From: Spirochaetales bacterium
GTDB taxonomy: Bacteria > Spirochaetota > Spirochaetia > DSM-2461
Length of the DNA: 64,000 nt
NCBI GenBank assembly: GCA_028533045.1
Contig: JAQQAP010000045.1
Coordinates: 1-64,000, forward strand
Direction of reading: 5' to 3'
Shown here piece after piece: positions 25,571 through 34,486 of this stretch. Each line of letters starts with the position of its first letter. The first letter of the stretch is position 1. The notes below the pieces were generated by a model, which saw only the letters and a program-made list of their open reading frames with translations, did not search any database and was not told where the DNA came from. The translations under genes and the position numbers were made by a program.

Positions 25571-26409
25571 TTTTCCTCTTCCGGGACGGGATTCTTTCCC
25601 ACCCTTTCTTTGAAGCCCGACGAAAAGGAGATCTTCGGTACATAGGTAGCCGGTTTGGCCCCGATTGTCATCTCCTCTCCGGTGGCCGGATTACGTCCGA
25701 TTCGGGCCTTCTGGGCGGGTCGGATATCACAGTAAAACTTACCCAGCCGTCCCAGGGGCACTCTCTCGCCCATCAAAACACCGGTCTCTATCATGGCTTC
25801 GTAATCGTCCAGGAGGGATTTTACGTCCTTCTGAGTCATATTATGCTTCTGAGAGAGGTAGGAGGTCATGGTTTTGCGAGTAAAGTGGTCCGGTCCCTGC
25901 CCTTCCACTCCGGTAAGAAAGGTTTTATTGATTTTCACAAAGCCGTTAGAGAGAAAGATCATGGCTTCGGCGATTCGCTTGTTCTGCTTGTCCGGCTCCA
26001 GGTCTTCCGGAGCGGCGACAATTCGGTAGAGGGGAGATGTTTTTTTGAGCATGCGGCTCTCAAATTCGGCACTCTGACCGGGAGTGACATTGCCGGAGAG
26101 AGAAATGGATCTCTCCACAATCATTTCCGGTACATCTTCACGAATTTTAATACTTGAATATTCCAGACGACATCCGTCCCCTTCGTCGGCAAAGTAAGCC
26201 AGAAGGGAACCGGAAAAGGTCAGAGCCAGAAAAGCCCGATTTTCTTCCGGTGCCAGAGTCTCCACTTCTTCCAGCTTAAGGTTATGGGACTGGCCGGAAA
26301 ATAATTCTTCCTTATTCTGCCAGCTTCCTTCAACTCTCTCAAAGGGTAATTCCCCAAAGGCGCCCTTTTCATAAAGTGCTTTCAAATGGCGTTCGATTCT
26401 TTCGTTCAT
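25567..26409 (-). CDS. HU/IHF-like DNA-binding domain fused to an unknown N-terminal domain
   Basis: The last 100 residues of this 280-residue protein match the HU/IHF family: MTQKDVKSLLDDYEAMI, then VPLGRLGKFYCDIRPAQK, IGRNPATGEEMTIGAKP and SFSSGFKERV. The first 175 residues are an unrelated region with beta-rich stretches and no recognised motif. HU proteins bend DNA as dimers. A HU domain at the C-terminus of a larger protein suggests a specialised nucleoid or regulatory protein. GGGGAGAAT near the ATG serves as ribosome site. Confidence 0.8.
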   Translation of the reverse strand: MNERIERHLKALYEKGAFGELPFERVEGSWQNKEELFSGQSHNLKLEEVETLAPEENRAFLALTFSGSLLAYFADEGDGCRLEYSSIKIREDVPEMIVERSISLSGNVTPGQSAEFESRMLKKTSPLYRIVAAPEDLEPDKQNKRIAEAMIFLSNGFVKINKTFLTGVEGQGPDHFTRKTMTSYLSQKHNMTQKDVKSLLDDYEAMIETGVLMGERVPLGRLGKFYCDIRPAQKARIGRNPATGEEMTIGAKPATYVPKISFSSGFKERVGKNPVPEEEN

Positions 26410-26423
26410 ATATTCTCCCCTAT

Positions 26424-26567
26424 CTATAACATGATTTTCTGAAACAACAGAAAAATAAAAAGCGTATATCCCACACTCAACAGAGTCCCTAATAAATAAT
26501 ACTCTGCAAAGACTTTATTTTCCAGCATTTTAAAGCGGGCCAGGGATTTGATGGCAATTATTATTCC
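26424..26567 (-). pseudogene. C-terminal remnant of a DUF3307 membrane protein
   Basis: The minus-strand frame overlapping and following the SatD-like stop reads GIIIAIKSLARFK, then MLENKVFAEYYLLGTLLSVG and a hydrophobic tail ending KIML and TAG. This matches the C-terminal end of DUF3307 proteins (pattern GF-IAAKS-RF, then EY-L-GTLLS), the usual neighbour of SatD. Full DUF3307 proteins are about 240 residues; only some 47 codons remain. An internal ATG at 26528 could give a 34-residue membrane peptide, but no ribosome site supports it. Confidence 0.65.
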
Positions 26568-27427
26568 CCTCCGGGCTCAACGATTTCATAAACAGCCATC
26601 AAGGCCATAAGGATTTCATCCAGATTGGATGCTTTAAGCCGCTCATAATAGCTTGCCTGGCTAATATTCAACTTTTCCAGGGTATGGCTTAATTCGACCT
26701 TGGTAAAATCTTCCCTAATGGCCTCCCACTGTTTTGCGGTTATTCTGACAATAGCCTTGTTTATAAGAGGCATGAGTTTGTTGCAGATCCGGTCCTTCTG
26801 GCTGTGACCTGTCATAATAAGCCCATCATATTGGCGGGATTTTTTAAGTTTGTTAATCTGATCCCGGGCATTCCAGAAAAGGGGGCCGTTCATCTCCCAG
26901 GAATTCTCTTTTAGCTCCCCCTCAATCCGGCCCGCCCCAATTCCGTATCTTACTTCATAGGGAGAAAGATGACTCAGACTAAGCATCAATAAATCACCCA
27001 GATGGCGATTCAGGGGAAAAAGAATCTGGATTTCATCCCCCTGGGAGATATGATACTTTCTCTCCGAATCAAATCGTAGCTTAATGGAACGATTTATAGC
27101 TTCTGTTTTTTCGATTAATTGGCGATTAAAAAGATTATAATCTTCCGACCTGGTGGAGTTGATTATATCCATGGTAATGACAAGATAGTTGGCGGAATGA
27201 TCGGAAAGGACTTTTTCCTCTTCCCTTAGGGTATAAATCCCCCGGGAAAGATTCCGAATTACCCCCCGCTCCTTCAATTCATAGACATACCAGTGAAGGG
27301 TTTTCCGTTTTATTTCACCGAATACTTCTTTGTAAAATTCATAGAAGTCGTCTGTGGTAATTGTTTCGTAGTGGCAAAACTTATCCTTTAAGGCTTCTAT
27401 ATGTAAATCAACTTCATCCAGGGCCAT
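26561..27427 (-). CDS. SatD-like protein with N-terminal winged-helix domain
   Basis: The 288-residue protein has two parts. Residues 1-75 look like a winged helix (WYVYELKERGVIRNLSRGIY), of the kind seen in AbiEi-type antitoxins. Residues 78-285 follow the SatD family: YLVITMDIINSTRS, then ISQGDEIQILFP, RYGIGAGRIEGEL and a final HTH ISQASYYERLKASNL. SatD function is poorly known; the family is often paired with a DUF3307 membrane protein. Here that partner is only a remnant. AAGGAT before the ATG supports the start. Confidence 0.75.
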   Translation of the reverse strand: MALDEVDLHIEALKDKFCHYETITTDDFYEFYKEVFGEIKRKTLHWYVYELKERGVIRNLSRGIYTLREEEKVLSDHSANYLVITMDIINSTRSEDYNLFNRQLIEKTEAINRSIKLRFDSERKYHISQGDEIQILFPLNRHLGDLLMLSLSHLSPYEVRYGIGAGRIEGELKENSWEMNGPLFWNARDQINKLKKSRQYDGLIMTGHSQKDRICNKLMPLINKAIVRITAKQWEAIREDFTKVELSHTLEKLNISQASYYERLKASNLDEILMALMAVYEIVEPGGE

Positions 27428-27532
27428 TATTATCCTTCCCGGAATCCATTATACCATATCTTTTACATTTAACAAGCTTTTCCGGGTTTCAACCCAAATA
27501 AAGCTCTTTCCGGGAAGAAACCCGGGAGACTA

Positions 27533-27766
27533 TTAACTACCGGCCCCTTCGGTCTTTTTGGCGGAACCGGAGGTAGAACTCTTGCCCTTTGCATCGTTCA
27601 CGTAGAAGCCGCTCCCCTTAAAAATAATTCCCATTCCGCCGCCAATCAAACGTCGAAGCGTTTCCTTATGACATTCGGGGCAGGTGGTTAGTGAGTCTTC
27701 CGTCATGGACTGGAATTTCTCAAAGGTATATCCGCATTCTTTGCATTCGTAATCGTATGTGGGCAT
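27533..27766 (-). CDS. FmdB-family zinc-ribbon regulatory protein
   Basis: The 77-residue protein begins MPTYDYECKECGYTFE and has a second CPECH pair, giving a four-cysteine zinc ribbon. LRRLIGGGMGIIFKGSGFYVND is the typical FmdB C-terminal part, with a Gly/Ser/Lys tail. Its role is uncertain; the name comes from a putative regulator of formamidase genes. GAGGAT lies upstream of the ATG. Confidence 0.9.
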   Translation of the reverse strand: MPTYDYECKECGYTFEKFQSMTEDSLTTCPECHKETLRRLIGGGMGIIFKGSGFYVNDAKGKSSTSGSAKKTEGAGS

Positions 27767-27843
27767 CTTATCCTCAAAATTCGTAATTTTTCTCCTAATA
27801 TAATCATTTTTCCTTATTGTGGCAAGTTTTAGAAAATTACTAA

Positions 27844-27881
27844 TTGGTAAGTTTCCCGTAAATCTATTATTATTTACTATT
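27844..27881 (+). promoter_or_regulatory. Candidate leaderless promoter of the GGDEF gene
   Basis: TTGGTA (27844-27849) and TATTAT (27868-27873) are 18 bases apart, and ATG 27882 is eight bases after the -10. No Shine-Dalgarno is present. Confidence 0.4.
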
Positions 27882-29444
27882 ATGCGCTTACTGCACCAGA
27901 TTCCTTCGGAACTTAAAAGTTCCCGCCGATTACTTCAAAGACTCTTTGCGGTATATCTCTTTTTCCTACTCCTGTTCGGCCTTATAGGTTATGTATGGAT
28001 TCTCCGCCCCTTCCTGCATCTGGAATCGGAGGAACTGAAACGGGTAAAACAAAGTGTAGAAGTCGCCCTGGAACGGGAAATCCTTTATATAGACAGCATT
28101 GTTAAAGACGTAGCCTTTTGGGACGATACCTGGAACTACCTTAGAGAACCGGAAAACAACAAAGATTATGTAATTACTAATTTGGAGATAGAAACACCAA
28201 TCAACCTTTCCCTGGAGTATATGGCCATTATCAATCGGGACAGAACAATTCTTTACCAAATAATTGTGGATACGGAAGAGGAGGAGATAACCTCCTGGCC
28301 CTCATTCCCTTCAGATAGACTCAACGAAAATATTCTTCTGCCAAAAGACCGGGAAGTCTATAGAGGAATATTCAAAAACGGAACGGACCTCATCATCCTG
28401 TCCATCAGGAATGTGTATAAAGGTGACGGGAAAGGCCCCTCCGCCGGCTATTATATGGTGGGGAAAAAGGTGGACGAAAACCTAATGGAACAGATGCGGG
28501 GCATGTCCTACCCCTACCTGGATATTACTCCTTTAGATCCCCAGGAGATAGATTCCATACAGACAAAGAGATACAGAGGAGACTCCCTCATTCTACAGGA
28601 ACTCCTCCCCGACATTTACGGTACCCCGGCGGCTTTGCTCACAGTCAATTATAAAAGAACTATTCTCAATGCGGGAAAAAACAGCCTTGTATTCTACATC
28701 ATAAGTGTTATTGTCAATATGATAGCCATAGGCCTCATTACTATGCACTTTATAGAAAACCACATGATATTCCCCCTCAAACTCCTTTTGGAGCATATGA
28801 ATCGCATTAATGACAAGGACGACTTCTCCCTAAGACTCGAAATGGAAAGACAAGATGAATTCGGGATCCTCAGTGCCGACTATAATCGCCTTCTGGATCT
28901 GATTGAAGAGAACAACAGCCGCCTTATAGAGATGGCAAACCGCGATGAACTTACGGGACTTCATAACCGGAGATTTATTAACGAATACATAGAATCCATA
29001 AGCACCGGCGAGCAGGAAACCGGATCGGCCCTCATGATCGATATAGACTATTTCAAAAAATACAACGACCGCTACGGCCATATTGCGGGGGATCATTGCA
29101 TACGGCAGGTGGCGGAAGTAATTAAAGATACGGCAACCCGTCCGGCCGATATATCCTCCCGCTACGGCGGGGAAGAGTTCATTATTCTTCTTTTTGATAC
29201 CAGCCGGGAAGGAGCCCTAACGGTGGCAGAAAAAATACAGGCAACCCTAAGGAAAATGAAAATTCCCCACGAAAACTCACCTGTCCAACCCTATGTTACC
29301 GTAAGCGGGGGACTCTCCTTCCGAAAAAGCCTCAAAAGCAAAGAGGATATTCTGGAAATGATAAATGAAGCGGACAAGGCCCTCTACCAATCCAAAGAAG
29401 AAGGCCGGGACAGGATTACCTTTTTTAAGGAGACATTCGGCTAA
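27882..29444 (+). CDS. CHASE4-HAMP-GGDEF diguanylate cyclase
   Basis: The 520-residue membrane enzyme has an N-terminal helix (about 18-40), a periplasmic CHASE4 sensor with VAFWDDTWNYL, a second helix (about 270-292) and HAMP (to about 345). The C-terminal GGDEF domain contains RDELTGLHNRRF, DIDYFKKYNDRYGH and the active-site GGEEF. The inhibitory I-site RPAD stands exactly five residues before GGEEF, so product feedback by c-di-GMP is expected. It should make c-di-GMP in response to an external signal, opposing any HD-GYP phosphodiesterase. A GTG at 27819 would extend the protein by 21 residues; ATG 27882 fits the family and the promoter better. Confidence 0.9.
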   Translation: MRLLHQIPSELKSSRRLLQRLFAVYLFFLLLFGLIGYVWILRPFLHLESEELKRVKQSVEVALEREILYIDSIVKDVAFWDDTWNYLREPENNKDYVITNLEIETPINLSLEYMAIINRDRTILYQIIVDTEEEEITSWPSFPSDRLNENILLPKDREVYRGIFKNGTDLIILSIRNVYKGDGKGPSAGYYMVGKKVDENLMEQMRGMSYPYLDITPLDPQEIDSIQTKRYRGDSLILQELLPDIYGTPAALLTVNYKRTILNAGKNSLVFYIISVIVNMIAIGLITMHFIENHMIFPLKLLLEHMNRINDKDDFSLRLEMERQDEFGILSADYNRLLDLIEENNSRLIEMANRDELTGLHNRRFINEYIESISTGEQETGSALMIDIDYFKKYNDRYGHIAGDHCIRQVAEVIKDTATRPADISSRYGGEEFIILLFDTSREGALTVAEKIQATLRKMKIPHENSPVQPYVTVSGGLSFRKSLKSKEDILEMINEADKALYQSKEEGRDRITFFKETFG

Positions 29445-29474
29445 TTCCCGCTTTCCCCGCTCATCCATATCCGC

Positions 29475-29486
29475 TATACTACCCCC
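29475..29486 (+). promoter_or_regulatory. Candidate -10 box of ndk (leaderless)
   Basis: TATACT (29475-29480) is six bases before the ATG with no ribosome site. No good -35 is visible at 17 bases. Confidence 0.35.
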
Positions 29487-29969
29487 ATGACCACAGAAAC
29501 AACCTTTGTAATGATTAAGCCCGACGGCGTTAAGCGGGCACTAACGGGACAGATCATCGACCGATTCGAACGATGCGGACTGACTGTGAGGGATATGAAA
29601 ATGGCTCGGGCCAGCCAGACTCTGGCAGAAGAACACTACGCAGAGCACAAGGGAAAATCCTTCTTCGAACCTCTTGTGAATTTCCTCACCTCCGGACCTG
29701 TTATTGCCATGGCACTGGAAGGGGCCGAGGCAATTGGAGTCGTACGAAAGATGGTAGGAGCAACTCAGCCCAAGGAAGCCGCCCCCGGTACTATCCGCGG
29801 GGACTTTTGCCACATGGGTTACGACCGGGCCGCCGAAGTAATCGGCACCATGCCCAACCTGATCCACGCCTCCGATTCCCCGGAAAGCGCCGCCCGGGAG
29901 CTGGCTCTCTGGTTTGGCGATTCGGAAGGATTCAAGGACTACTCCCGCTGTGACGCAGAACTCTTCTAA
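29487..29969 (+). CDS. ndk: Nucleoside diphosphate kinase
   Basis: The 160-residue enzyme moves the gamma-phosphate between nucleoside triphosphates and diphosphates. The first motif is FVMIKPDGVKR. GTIRGDF precedes the catalytic histidine motif NLIHASDS. Length is slightly above the usual 140-155 owing to the tail EGFKDYSRCDAELF. The maf gene starts inside its last 20 bases, so the two are translationally coupled. Confidence 0.94.
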   Translation: MTTETTFVMIKPDGVKRALTGQIIDRFERCGLTVRDMKMARASQTLAEEHYAEHKGKSFFEPLVNFLTSGPVIAMALEGAEAIGVVRKMVGATQPKEAAPGTIRGDFCHMGYDRAAEVIGTMPNLIHASDSPESAARELALWFGDSEGFKDYSRCDAELF

Positions 29970-30546
29970 ACCTTTCTATCTCCTCTCCGCCTCCCCCAGG
30001 CGGAGAGAGCTTTTGGGCCGACTGGGGATTAAGCCGATTGTGGCCCCGGTAGACCTGGAAGAATTTCATGACCCCAACCTTTCCCCGGACAAACTGACTC
30101 TCTCCCTGGCCGCCCAGAAGATGGACGCCTTCCTGAGTCAGTCTTCCCTCCCCCCGGAAAGCGCCGCCCTCACGGCGGACACCATTGTCCATGCCGAAGG
30201 CCGGCACCTGGGTAAACCTTCCGACCGGAACGAGGCAAAGGAGATGCTGTGCCACCTTTCCGGCAAGGAACACCTGGTTTCCACCGGTTTCGTTCTTATC
30301 CTGGACGGAAAGCGCCATGAGAGTGTGGAAACCACCACCGTCTGCTTCCACACTCTAAGTGACCGGGACATCGATTTTTACCTCGATTTGAAGGAGTGGC
30401 ACGATGCGGCGGGGGCCTACAAAATCCAGGAAGGGGGAGAAATTATGATTAATTGGATAAAAGGCTCCTGGAGTAACGTTATGGGGTTGCCAATATCATC
30501 GATTTATGCCATCTTAAGGGACGAAAATTACTGGGCGGAAAAGTAA
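29950..30546 (+). CDS. maf: Maf-family nucleotide pyrophosphatase
   Basis: The 198-residue protein has the Maf signature FYLLSASPRRRELLGRLG, then TADTIVHAEGRHLGKPSD and the KIQEGGE region. Maf proteins hydrolyse non-canonical or excess nucleoside triphosphates to monophosphates. GTG 29950 was chosen as start because it places six residues before the conserved FYLLSASP and AAGGA lies about 14 bases upstream. A longer frame would begin further inside ndk. The gene sits in a nucleotide-metabolism pair with ndk. Confidence 0.88.
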   Translation: MTQNSSKPFYLLSASPRRRELLGRLGIKPIVAPVDLEEFHDPNLSPDKLTLSLAAQKMDAFLSQSSLPPESAALTADTIVHAEGRHLGKPSDRNEAKEMLCHLSGKEHLVSTGFVLILDGKRHESVETTTVCFHTLSDRDIDFYLDLKEWHDAAGAYKIQEGGEIMINWIKGSWSNVMGLPISSIYAILRDENYWAEK

Positions 30547-30568
30547 ACATTTTACGTCTCCCCCAAAA

Positions 30569-30642
30569 GGGATTTCCTCGAAATCCCCATCTTCCGGTAA
30601 CCAGCCCGAGAATTAAGCGAAGGACCGCAGAAAGATCTGCGG
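30569..30642 (+). promoter_or_regulatory. rpsB leader with two hairpins
   Basis: GGGATTTC-CTC-GAAATCCC (30569-30587) and CCGCAG-AAAGAT-CTGCGG (30625-30642) are two perfect inverted repeats in the 111-base rpsB leader. Neither is followed by a T run. Ribosomal protein S2 represses its own operon through the leader in other bacteria; such a role here is inferred. Confidence 0.45.
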
Positions 30643-30657
30643 AACAAGGAGGCCAAT

Positions 30658-31449
30658 ATGGCAGTAGTAACAATGAAAAACCTGCTCGAATCAGGTGTTC
30701 ATTTCGGTCACCAGACCAAAAGATGGGATCCCCGAATGAAGAAGTACATCTTCTCTCAGAGAAACGGGATTCACATCATCGATCTCCAGAAAACCAGTCA
30801 GGCTATCAAAGAAGCCTATGAAGTGGTTAGAGAGACCGTACGTCAGGATAAGTCCATCCTGTTCGTAGGAACTAAAAAGCAGGCCCAGGCCGCTATCGAA
30901 AGAGAAGCCAAGCGATGTGAAATGTACTATGTAAACAATCGTTGGCCCGGTGGTATGATGACTAACTTCTCCACCATCAAGAAGTCCCTCCACAGACTCA
31001 AGAAAATTGAGAAGATGGAAGTGGATGGTACTTTCGATCAGCTGACCAAGAAAGAAATTTCCCGTCTGCTCAAAGAAAAAGCAAAAATGGAAAAGACCCT
31101 CGGCGGTATCAAGGATATGAACGAACTGCCCGGCGCCCTTTTCATTATAGATACAAGAAAAGAAGCTATCGCCGTAGCGGAAGCTCAGAGACTGGGTATA
31201 CCTATCATCGCCGTTGTGGATACCAACTGTAACCCCGAAGGTATTGATCATCCCATTCCCGGTAACGACGACGCTATTCGTGCGATCAGTCTGTTTACCA
31301 AGCTGATTTCCGACGCCGTTCTCGAAGCGGACAACGAAGTTGGACTGGAAGTCATCGAAACCCTTCAGGACGATGAACCCACCCCTTTCGCCTCCAAGCC
31401 TGCTCCCGCAGCTGAGGCTAAAACCGAAGAAGAGGAGACAAACGAGTAA
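30658..31449 (+). CDS. rpsB: 30S ribosomal protein S2
   Basis: The 263-residue protein has the S2 landmarks [41 protein letters not shown] and [12 protein letters not shown]. The C-terminus carries an acidic, Ala/Glu-rich tail. AAGGAGG precedes the ATG. The stop overlaps the tsf start (TAATG). Codons here favour AGA and GGT, unlike the CGG- and GGG-rich neighbours, as expected for a highly expressed gene. Confidence 0.97.
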   Translation: MAVVTMKNLLESGVHFGHQTKRWDPRMKKYIFSQRNGIHIIDLQKTSQAIKEAYEVVRETVRQDKSILFVGTKKQAQAAIEREAKRCEMYYVNNRWPGGMMTNFSTIKKSLHRLKKIEKMEVDGTFDQLTKKEISRLLKEKAKMEKTLGGIKDMNELPGALFIIDTRKEAIAVAEAQRLGIPIIAVVDTNCNPEGIDHPIPGNDDAIRAISLFTKLISDAVLEADNEVGLEVIETLQDDEPTPFASKPAPAAEAKTEEEETNE

Positions 31450-32285
31450 TGGCAGTAACTCCCGCTGACGTAAAAAAACTGAGAACCGCTACCGATGCCG
31501 GTATGCTGGACTGTAAGAAAGCCCTTGTAGAAGCCGACGGTGATTTTGCAAAAGCCGAAAAGATCCTTAAAGAAAAGGGTCTGGCCAACGCCGGTAAGAG
31601 AGCTGACAGAGCTACCACAGAAGGTGCCGTATTTACTTACATCACCGACAATAAAGCCTGTGCAATCGAGCTTGACTGTGAAACTGACTTCGTAGCCAAG
31701 ACCGATCAGTTCAAGGAACTGGGAAGCACCATTGCCAAGACCTGTCTCGAAAAGGGTCTGACCGAAATCAACGACGAACTCGATGTTATGATTAAGGAAG
31801 GTATTACCGTTCTTAAGGAAAACATGGTAGTTAAGAAGATTGAGCTTACCGATATTGCCGACGACGAAGTTGTAGCTGAATACAGCCACAACGGCGGTCA
31901 GATTGGTGTACTTGTTAAGCTTAAGTGCGATAGCGTCGAAACCGCAGCCAAGGACGAAGTTAAGCAGATTGCCTTTGACCTGGCTCTTCACGGTGCCGCT
32001 TTTAACCCCCCCTACCTGAACAGAGGCGGAATCCCCGAAACCTATATTAAGGAACAGGAAGAGATTTTCACCACTCAGGCCGAAAACATGGACAAGCCCG
32101 CCAACGTTGTTGCCGGTATTGTTAAGGGTAAGCTGAACAAGCACCTTTCCCAGATCTGCTTTGTAGACCAGGCTTTTGTTAAGAATGACAAAATTACCTG
32201 TAAGAAAGCTATCGAGGAAGTGGCCAAAGCCGCAGGTGGCAAGGTTGAAATGACCGGGTACACCTATTTTGCCGTAGGTCAGTAA
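31449..32285 (+). CDS. tsf: Translation elongation factor Ts
   Basis: EF-Ts recycles EF-Tu by releasing GDP. The 278-residue protein begins with VKKLRTATDAGMLDCKKAL, the UBA-like domain, and carries the EF-Tu-contact motif CETDFVAKTDQF. It is coupled to rpsB through TAATG. A terminator follows, so rpsB-tsf is a transcription unit separated from frr. Confidence 0.96.
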   Translation: MAVTPADVKKLRTATDAGMLDCKKALVEADGDFAKAEKILKEKGLANAGKRADRATTEGAVFTYITDNKACAIELDCETDFVAKTDQFKELGSTIAKTCLEKGLTEINDELDVMIKEGITVLKENMVVKKIELTDIADDEVVAEYSHNGGQIGVLVKLKCDSVETAAKDEVKQIAFDLALHGAAFNPPYLNRGGIPETYIKEQEEIFTTQAENMDKPANVVAGIVKGKLNKHLSQICFVDQAFVKNDKITCKKAIEEVAKAAGGKVEMTGYTYFAVGQ

Positions 32286-32298
32286 AATTTTACATAAT

Positions 32299-32338
32299 GG
32301 GACTGCTCTCCAAGGGGGGCGGTCCCTTTCTTTTTTTA
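32299..32338 (+). terminator. Rho-independent terminator after tsf
   Basis: GGGACtGC pairs with GCGGTCCC around a GC-rich inner stem, followed by TTTCTTTTTTT. Confidence 0.8.
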
Positions 32339-32380
32339 TGTGACTTTTGCTTATGCATAGCCACACCTTAGGAGGACTTA

Positions 32381-32923
32381 ATGGATACTATTATTAAAGA
32401 CGGGGAAAGCAGAATGCAGAAGAGCGTTAAGTCTCTTCAGGATGATTTTAACGGTGTAAGAACCGGTCGGGCTTCTGCTTCCATTTTTGACAAGGTTCAG
32501 GCCGACTACTACGGCACCCCTACTCCCCTCAACCAGATTGCCAACATTTCCATTCCCGAAGCCAGACTGATTGTTATTCAGCCCTTCGACAAGAATGCTC
32601 TGGGTGACATCGAAAAGGCTATTCTGGCTTCCGAGCTGGGCCTCAACCCTTCCAACGACGGTAAGGTTATTCGAATCAACATTCCCCCTTTGACCGAAGA
32701 AAGAAGAAAGGACCTGGTTAAACAGGCCAAAAACATGGCTGAACAGGCCAAGGTCGCCATCAGAAATATCAGACGCGATATTAACGATGCCATCAAAAAA
32801 GGTGAATTCACCGAAGACGAAAAGAAAAAATCCGGCGACGATGTACAGAAAGTCACCGATAGCTATATCGATCAGATTTCCAAACTCGCCGATGCCAAAG
32901 AAAAGGAAATAATGGAGATATAA
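32381..32923 (+). CDS. frr: Ribosome recycling factor
   Basis: RRF splits post-termination ribosomes with EF-G. The 180-residue protein has the family pattern FNGVRTGRASASIFDKV, YYGTPTPLNQIANIS, IQPFDKNALGDIEKAI, and IPPLTEERRKDLVKQ, plus the arginine-rich NIRRDIN segment. TTAGGAGG precedes the ATG. The stop overlaps the uppS start (TAATG). pyrH, often between tsf and frr, is not present here. Confidence 0.96.
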   Translation: MDTIIKDGESRMQKSVKSLQDDFNGVRTGRASASIFDKVQADYYGTPTPLNQIANISIPEARLIVIQPFDKNALGDIEKAILASELGLNPSNDGKVIRINIPPLTEERRKDLVKQAKNMAEQAKVAIRNIRRDINDAIKKGEFTEDEKKKSGDDVQKVTDSYIDQISKLADAKEKEIMEI

Positions 32924-33630
32924 TGGGATCCCAATCCTTTCCCTCCCATGTGGGAATCATTATGGACGGCAACGGCCGCTGGGCCCAATCCCGGGGATTA
33001 AAACGTTCGAAAGGACACCGGGAAGGGGTGACTTCGGCCAAAGCCATTGTCAAGAAAGCTTCCGATATGGGAATAAAGTACCTCTCCCTCTATGTATTTT
33101 CCACGGAAAACTGGAAGAGAACAGAAGAAGAGGTTTCTTTTTTAATGGTCCTTATTCGGCAATATTTGAAACAGGAATACCAGTTTTACATAGACAATAA
33201 GATCCGGGTTATTCACTCGGGCCGCCGGGAGGATCTTCCCAAAGAAGTTCTCGGCGATATAGACCAGGTTGTGGACCAGACCAAGGACTTTGAAAATCTT
33301 ACGGTTAACCTTTGTATTAATTACGGCGGGCGGGACGAAGTGGTCCGGGCCGTAAAGAATATCGTTCAGGCCGGAACAGCTCCGGAAGAAGTAACAGAAG
33401 AACTGATTAGCCGTTCTATAGATAACGGCCCCCTTCCTCCGGTAGACCTTATAATCAGGACCGGCGGAGATTTACGGTCGAGCAATTTCCTCTTGTGGGA
33501 AGGAGCCTATGCGGAGTTTTTCTTTACCCAAAAACTCTGGCCCGACTTCACCCCGGAAGATTTTGCTTCCGCATTGGACAGTTTTGGCAAAAGAGACCGC
33601 CGCTGGGGAGGATACAATGCCCATGAATAA
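32923..33630 (+). CDS. uppS: Undecaprenyl diphosphate synthase (cis-prenyltransferase)
   Basis: The 235-residue enzyme makes the C55 lipid carrier for peptidoglycan from FPP and IPP. Motifs are complete: HVGIIMDGNGRWA, LSLYVFSTENWKR, INYGGRDE, and DLIIRTGGDLRSSNFLLWE. It is coupled to frr (TAATG), and cdsA begins within its last 14 bases. Confidence 0.95.
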   Translation: MGSQSFPSHVGIIMDGNGRWAQSRGLKRSKGHREGVTSAKAIVKKASDMGIKYLSLYVFSTENWKRTEEEVSFLMVLIRQYLKQEYQFYIDNKIRVIHSGRREDLPKEVLGDIDQVVDQTKDFENLTVNLCINYGGRDEVVRAVKNIVQAGTAPEEVTEELISRSIDNGPLPPVDLIIRTGGDLRSSNFLLWEGAYAEFFFTQKLWPDFTPEDFASALDSFGKRDRRWGGYNAHE

Positions 33631-34486
33631 TACGGCTAAAAGACTAATTTTATTTGTAATCGCCTTTCCCATACTGGGGGCTCTGATTTTTCTTCTCCCC
33701 CACTATCATCATTTGGCGGCGAATCTGGTAATAATACTGGTAACCATTCTCTCAACCAGAGAATTGACCATTATGTTTATCCAGGCCGGATTCAGCATAA
33801 AAAGTCCCTACTACCCCTTGTTGAGCGGGTTGATTCCCCTCTGCCAATATTTGATTATATCAGACTATACGCAGGAGCCGACTCTGACCCTTCTTTTTGT
33901 GGTCCTTGTCTCGGCCAATCTGATATATCCGGTTTTCCGAAAGGACAAGAATAAGGTAGTCAAATCAGTTTCAACAGTGCCCATTACGATTTTCCTTTTG
34001 GTATATCCCGCCTATTTTTTCTCCTACATTACAAGGTTATCCGGCTTTGACCAGGCCTCCTATTTTCTCTTTTTCCTGGTGCTTCTTGTCTACCTGAATG
34101 ACTCGATAGCCTGGTTTTTCGGGGTCCTTTTTGGCAGAAACAGGAACGTCTTCGCCGTGAGTCCCTCCAAGAGCCGGGAAGGATTCTTCGGGGGCTTCCT
34201 AGCCTCTGTGGCGGTTTCCCTTCTGTTTATCGTGTACCTTCCCCGCTTTATAGACGGTCTGGAGCCCGGTTCTCCCGTCCTGGCTATTATCATGGGGCTG
34301 GTTTGTGGTTTTACCACGATTCTCGGTGACCTGGCCGAATCGGCATTAAAGCGCTACACCAATGTAAAGGACTCGGGTGATATGATTATGGGCAGGGGCG
34401 GTCTTCTCGATTCGGTAGACTCCCTCCTTCTCACTGCGCCTGTTTTCTACTATTTCATTACACTCTACTTGAGGATGTCTCTTTGA
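33617..34486 (+). CDS. cdsA: Phosphatidate cytidylyltransferase
   Basis: CdsA forms CDP-diacylglycerol for phospholipid synthesis. The 289-residue protein has about eight membrane helices and the signature block SPSKSREGFFGG, then GDLAESALKRYTNVKDSGD and MGRGGLLDSVDS. The common PGHGGxLDR reads MGRGGLLDS, two substitutions in a conserved stretch. ATG 33617 lies five bases after GGGGAGG; a second ATG at 33623 is possible. The stop overlaps the dxr TTG start. Confidence 0.93.
   Translation: MPMNNTAKRLILFVIAFPILGALIFLLPHYHHLAANLVIILVTILSTRELTIMFIQAGFSIKSPYYPLLSGLIPLCQYLIISDYTQEPTLTLLFVVLVSANLIYPVFRKDKNKVVKSVSTVPITIFLLVYPAYFFSYITRLSGFDQASYFLFFLVLLVYLNDSIAWFFGVLFGRNRNVFAVSPSKSREGFFGGFLASVAVSLLFIVYLPRFIDGLEPGSPVLAIIMGLVCGFTTILGDLAESALKRYTNVKDSGDMIMGRGGLLDSVDSLLLTAPVFYYFITLYLRMSL

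Noticed and set aside
31365-32366. Minus-strand frame of 333 codons opposite tsf
   Set aside because: It is antisense to a certain gene with family motifs and has no ribosome site; the length comes from codon bias in tsf.
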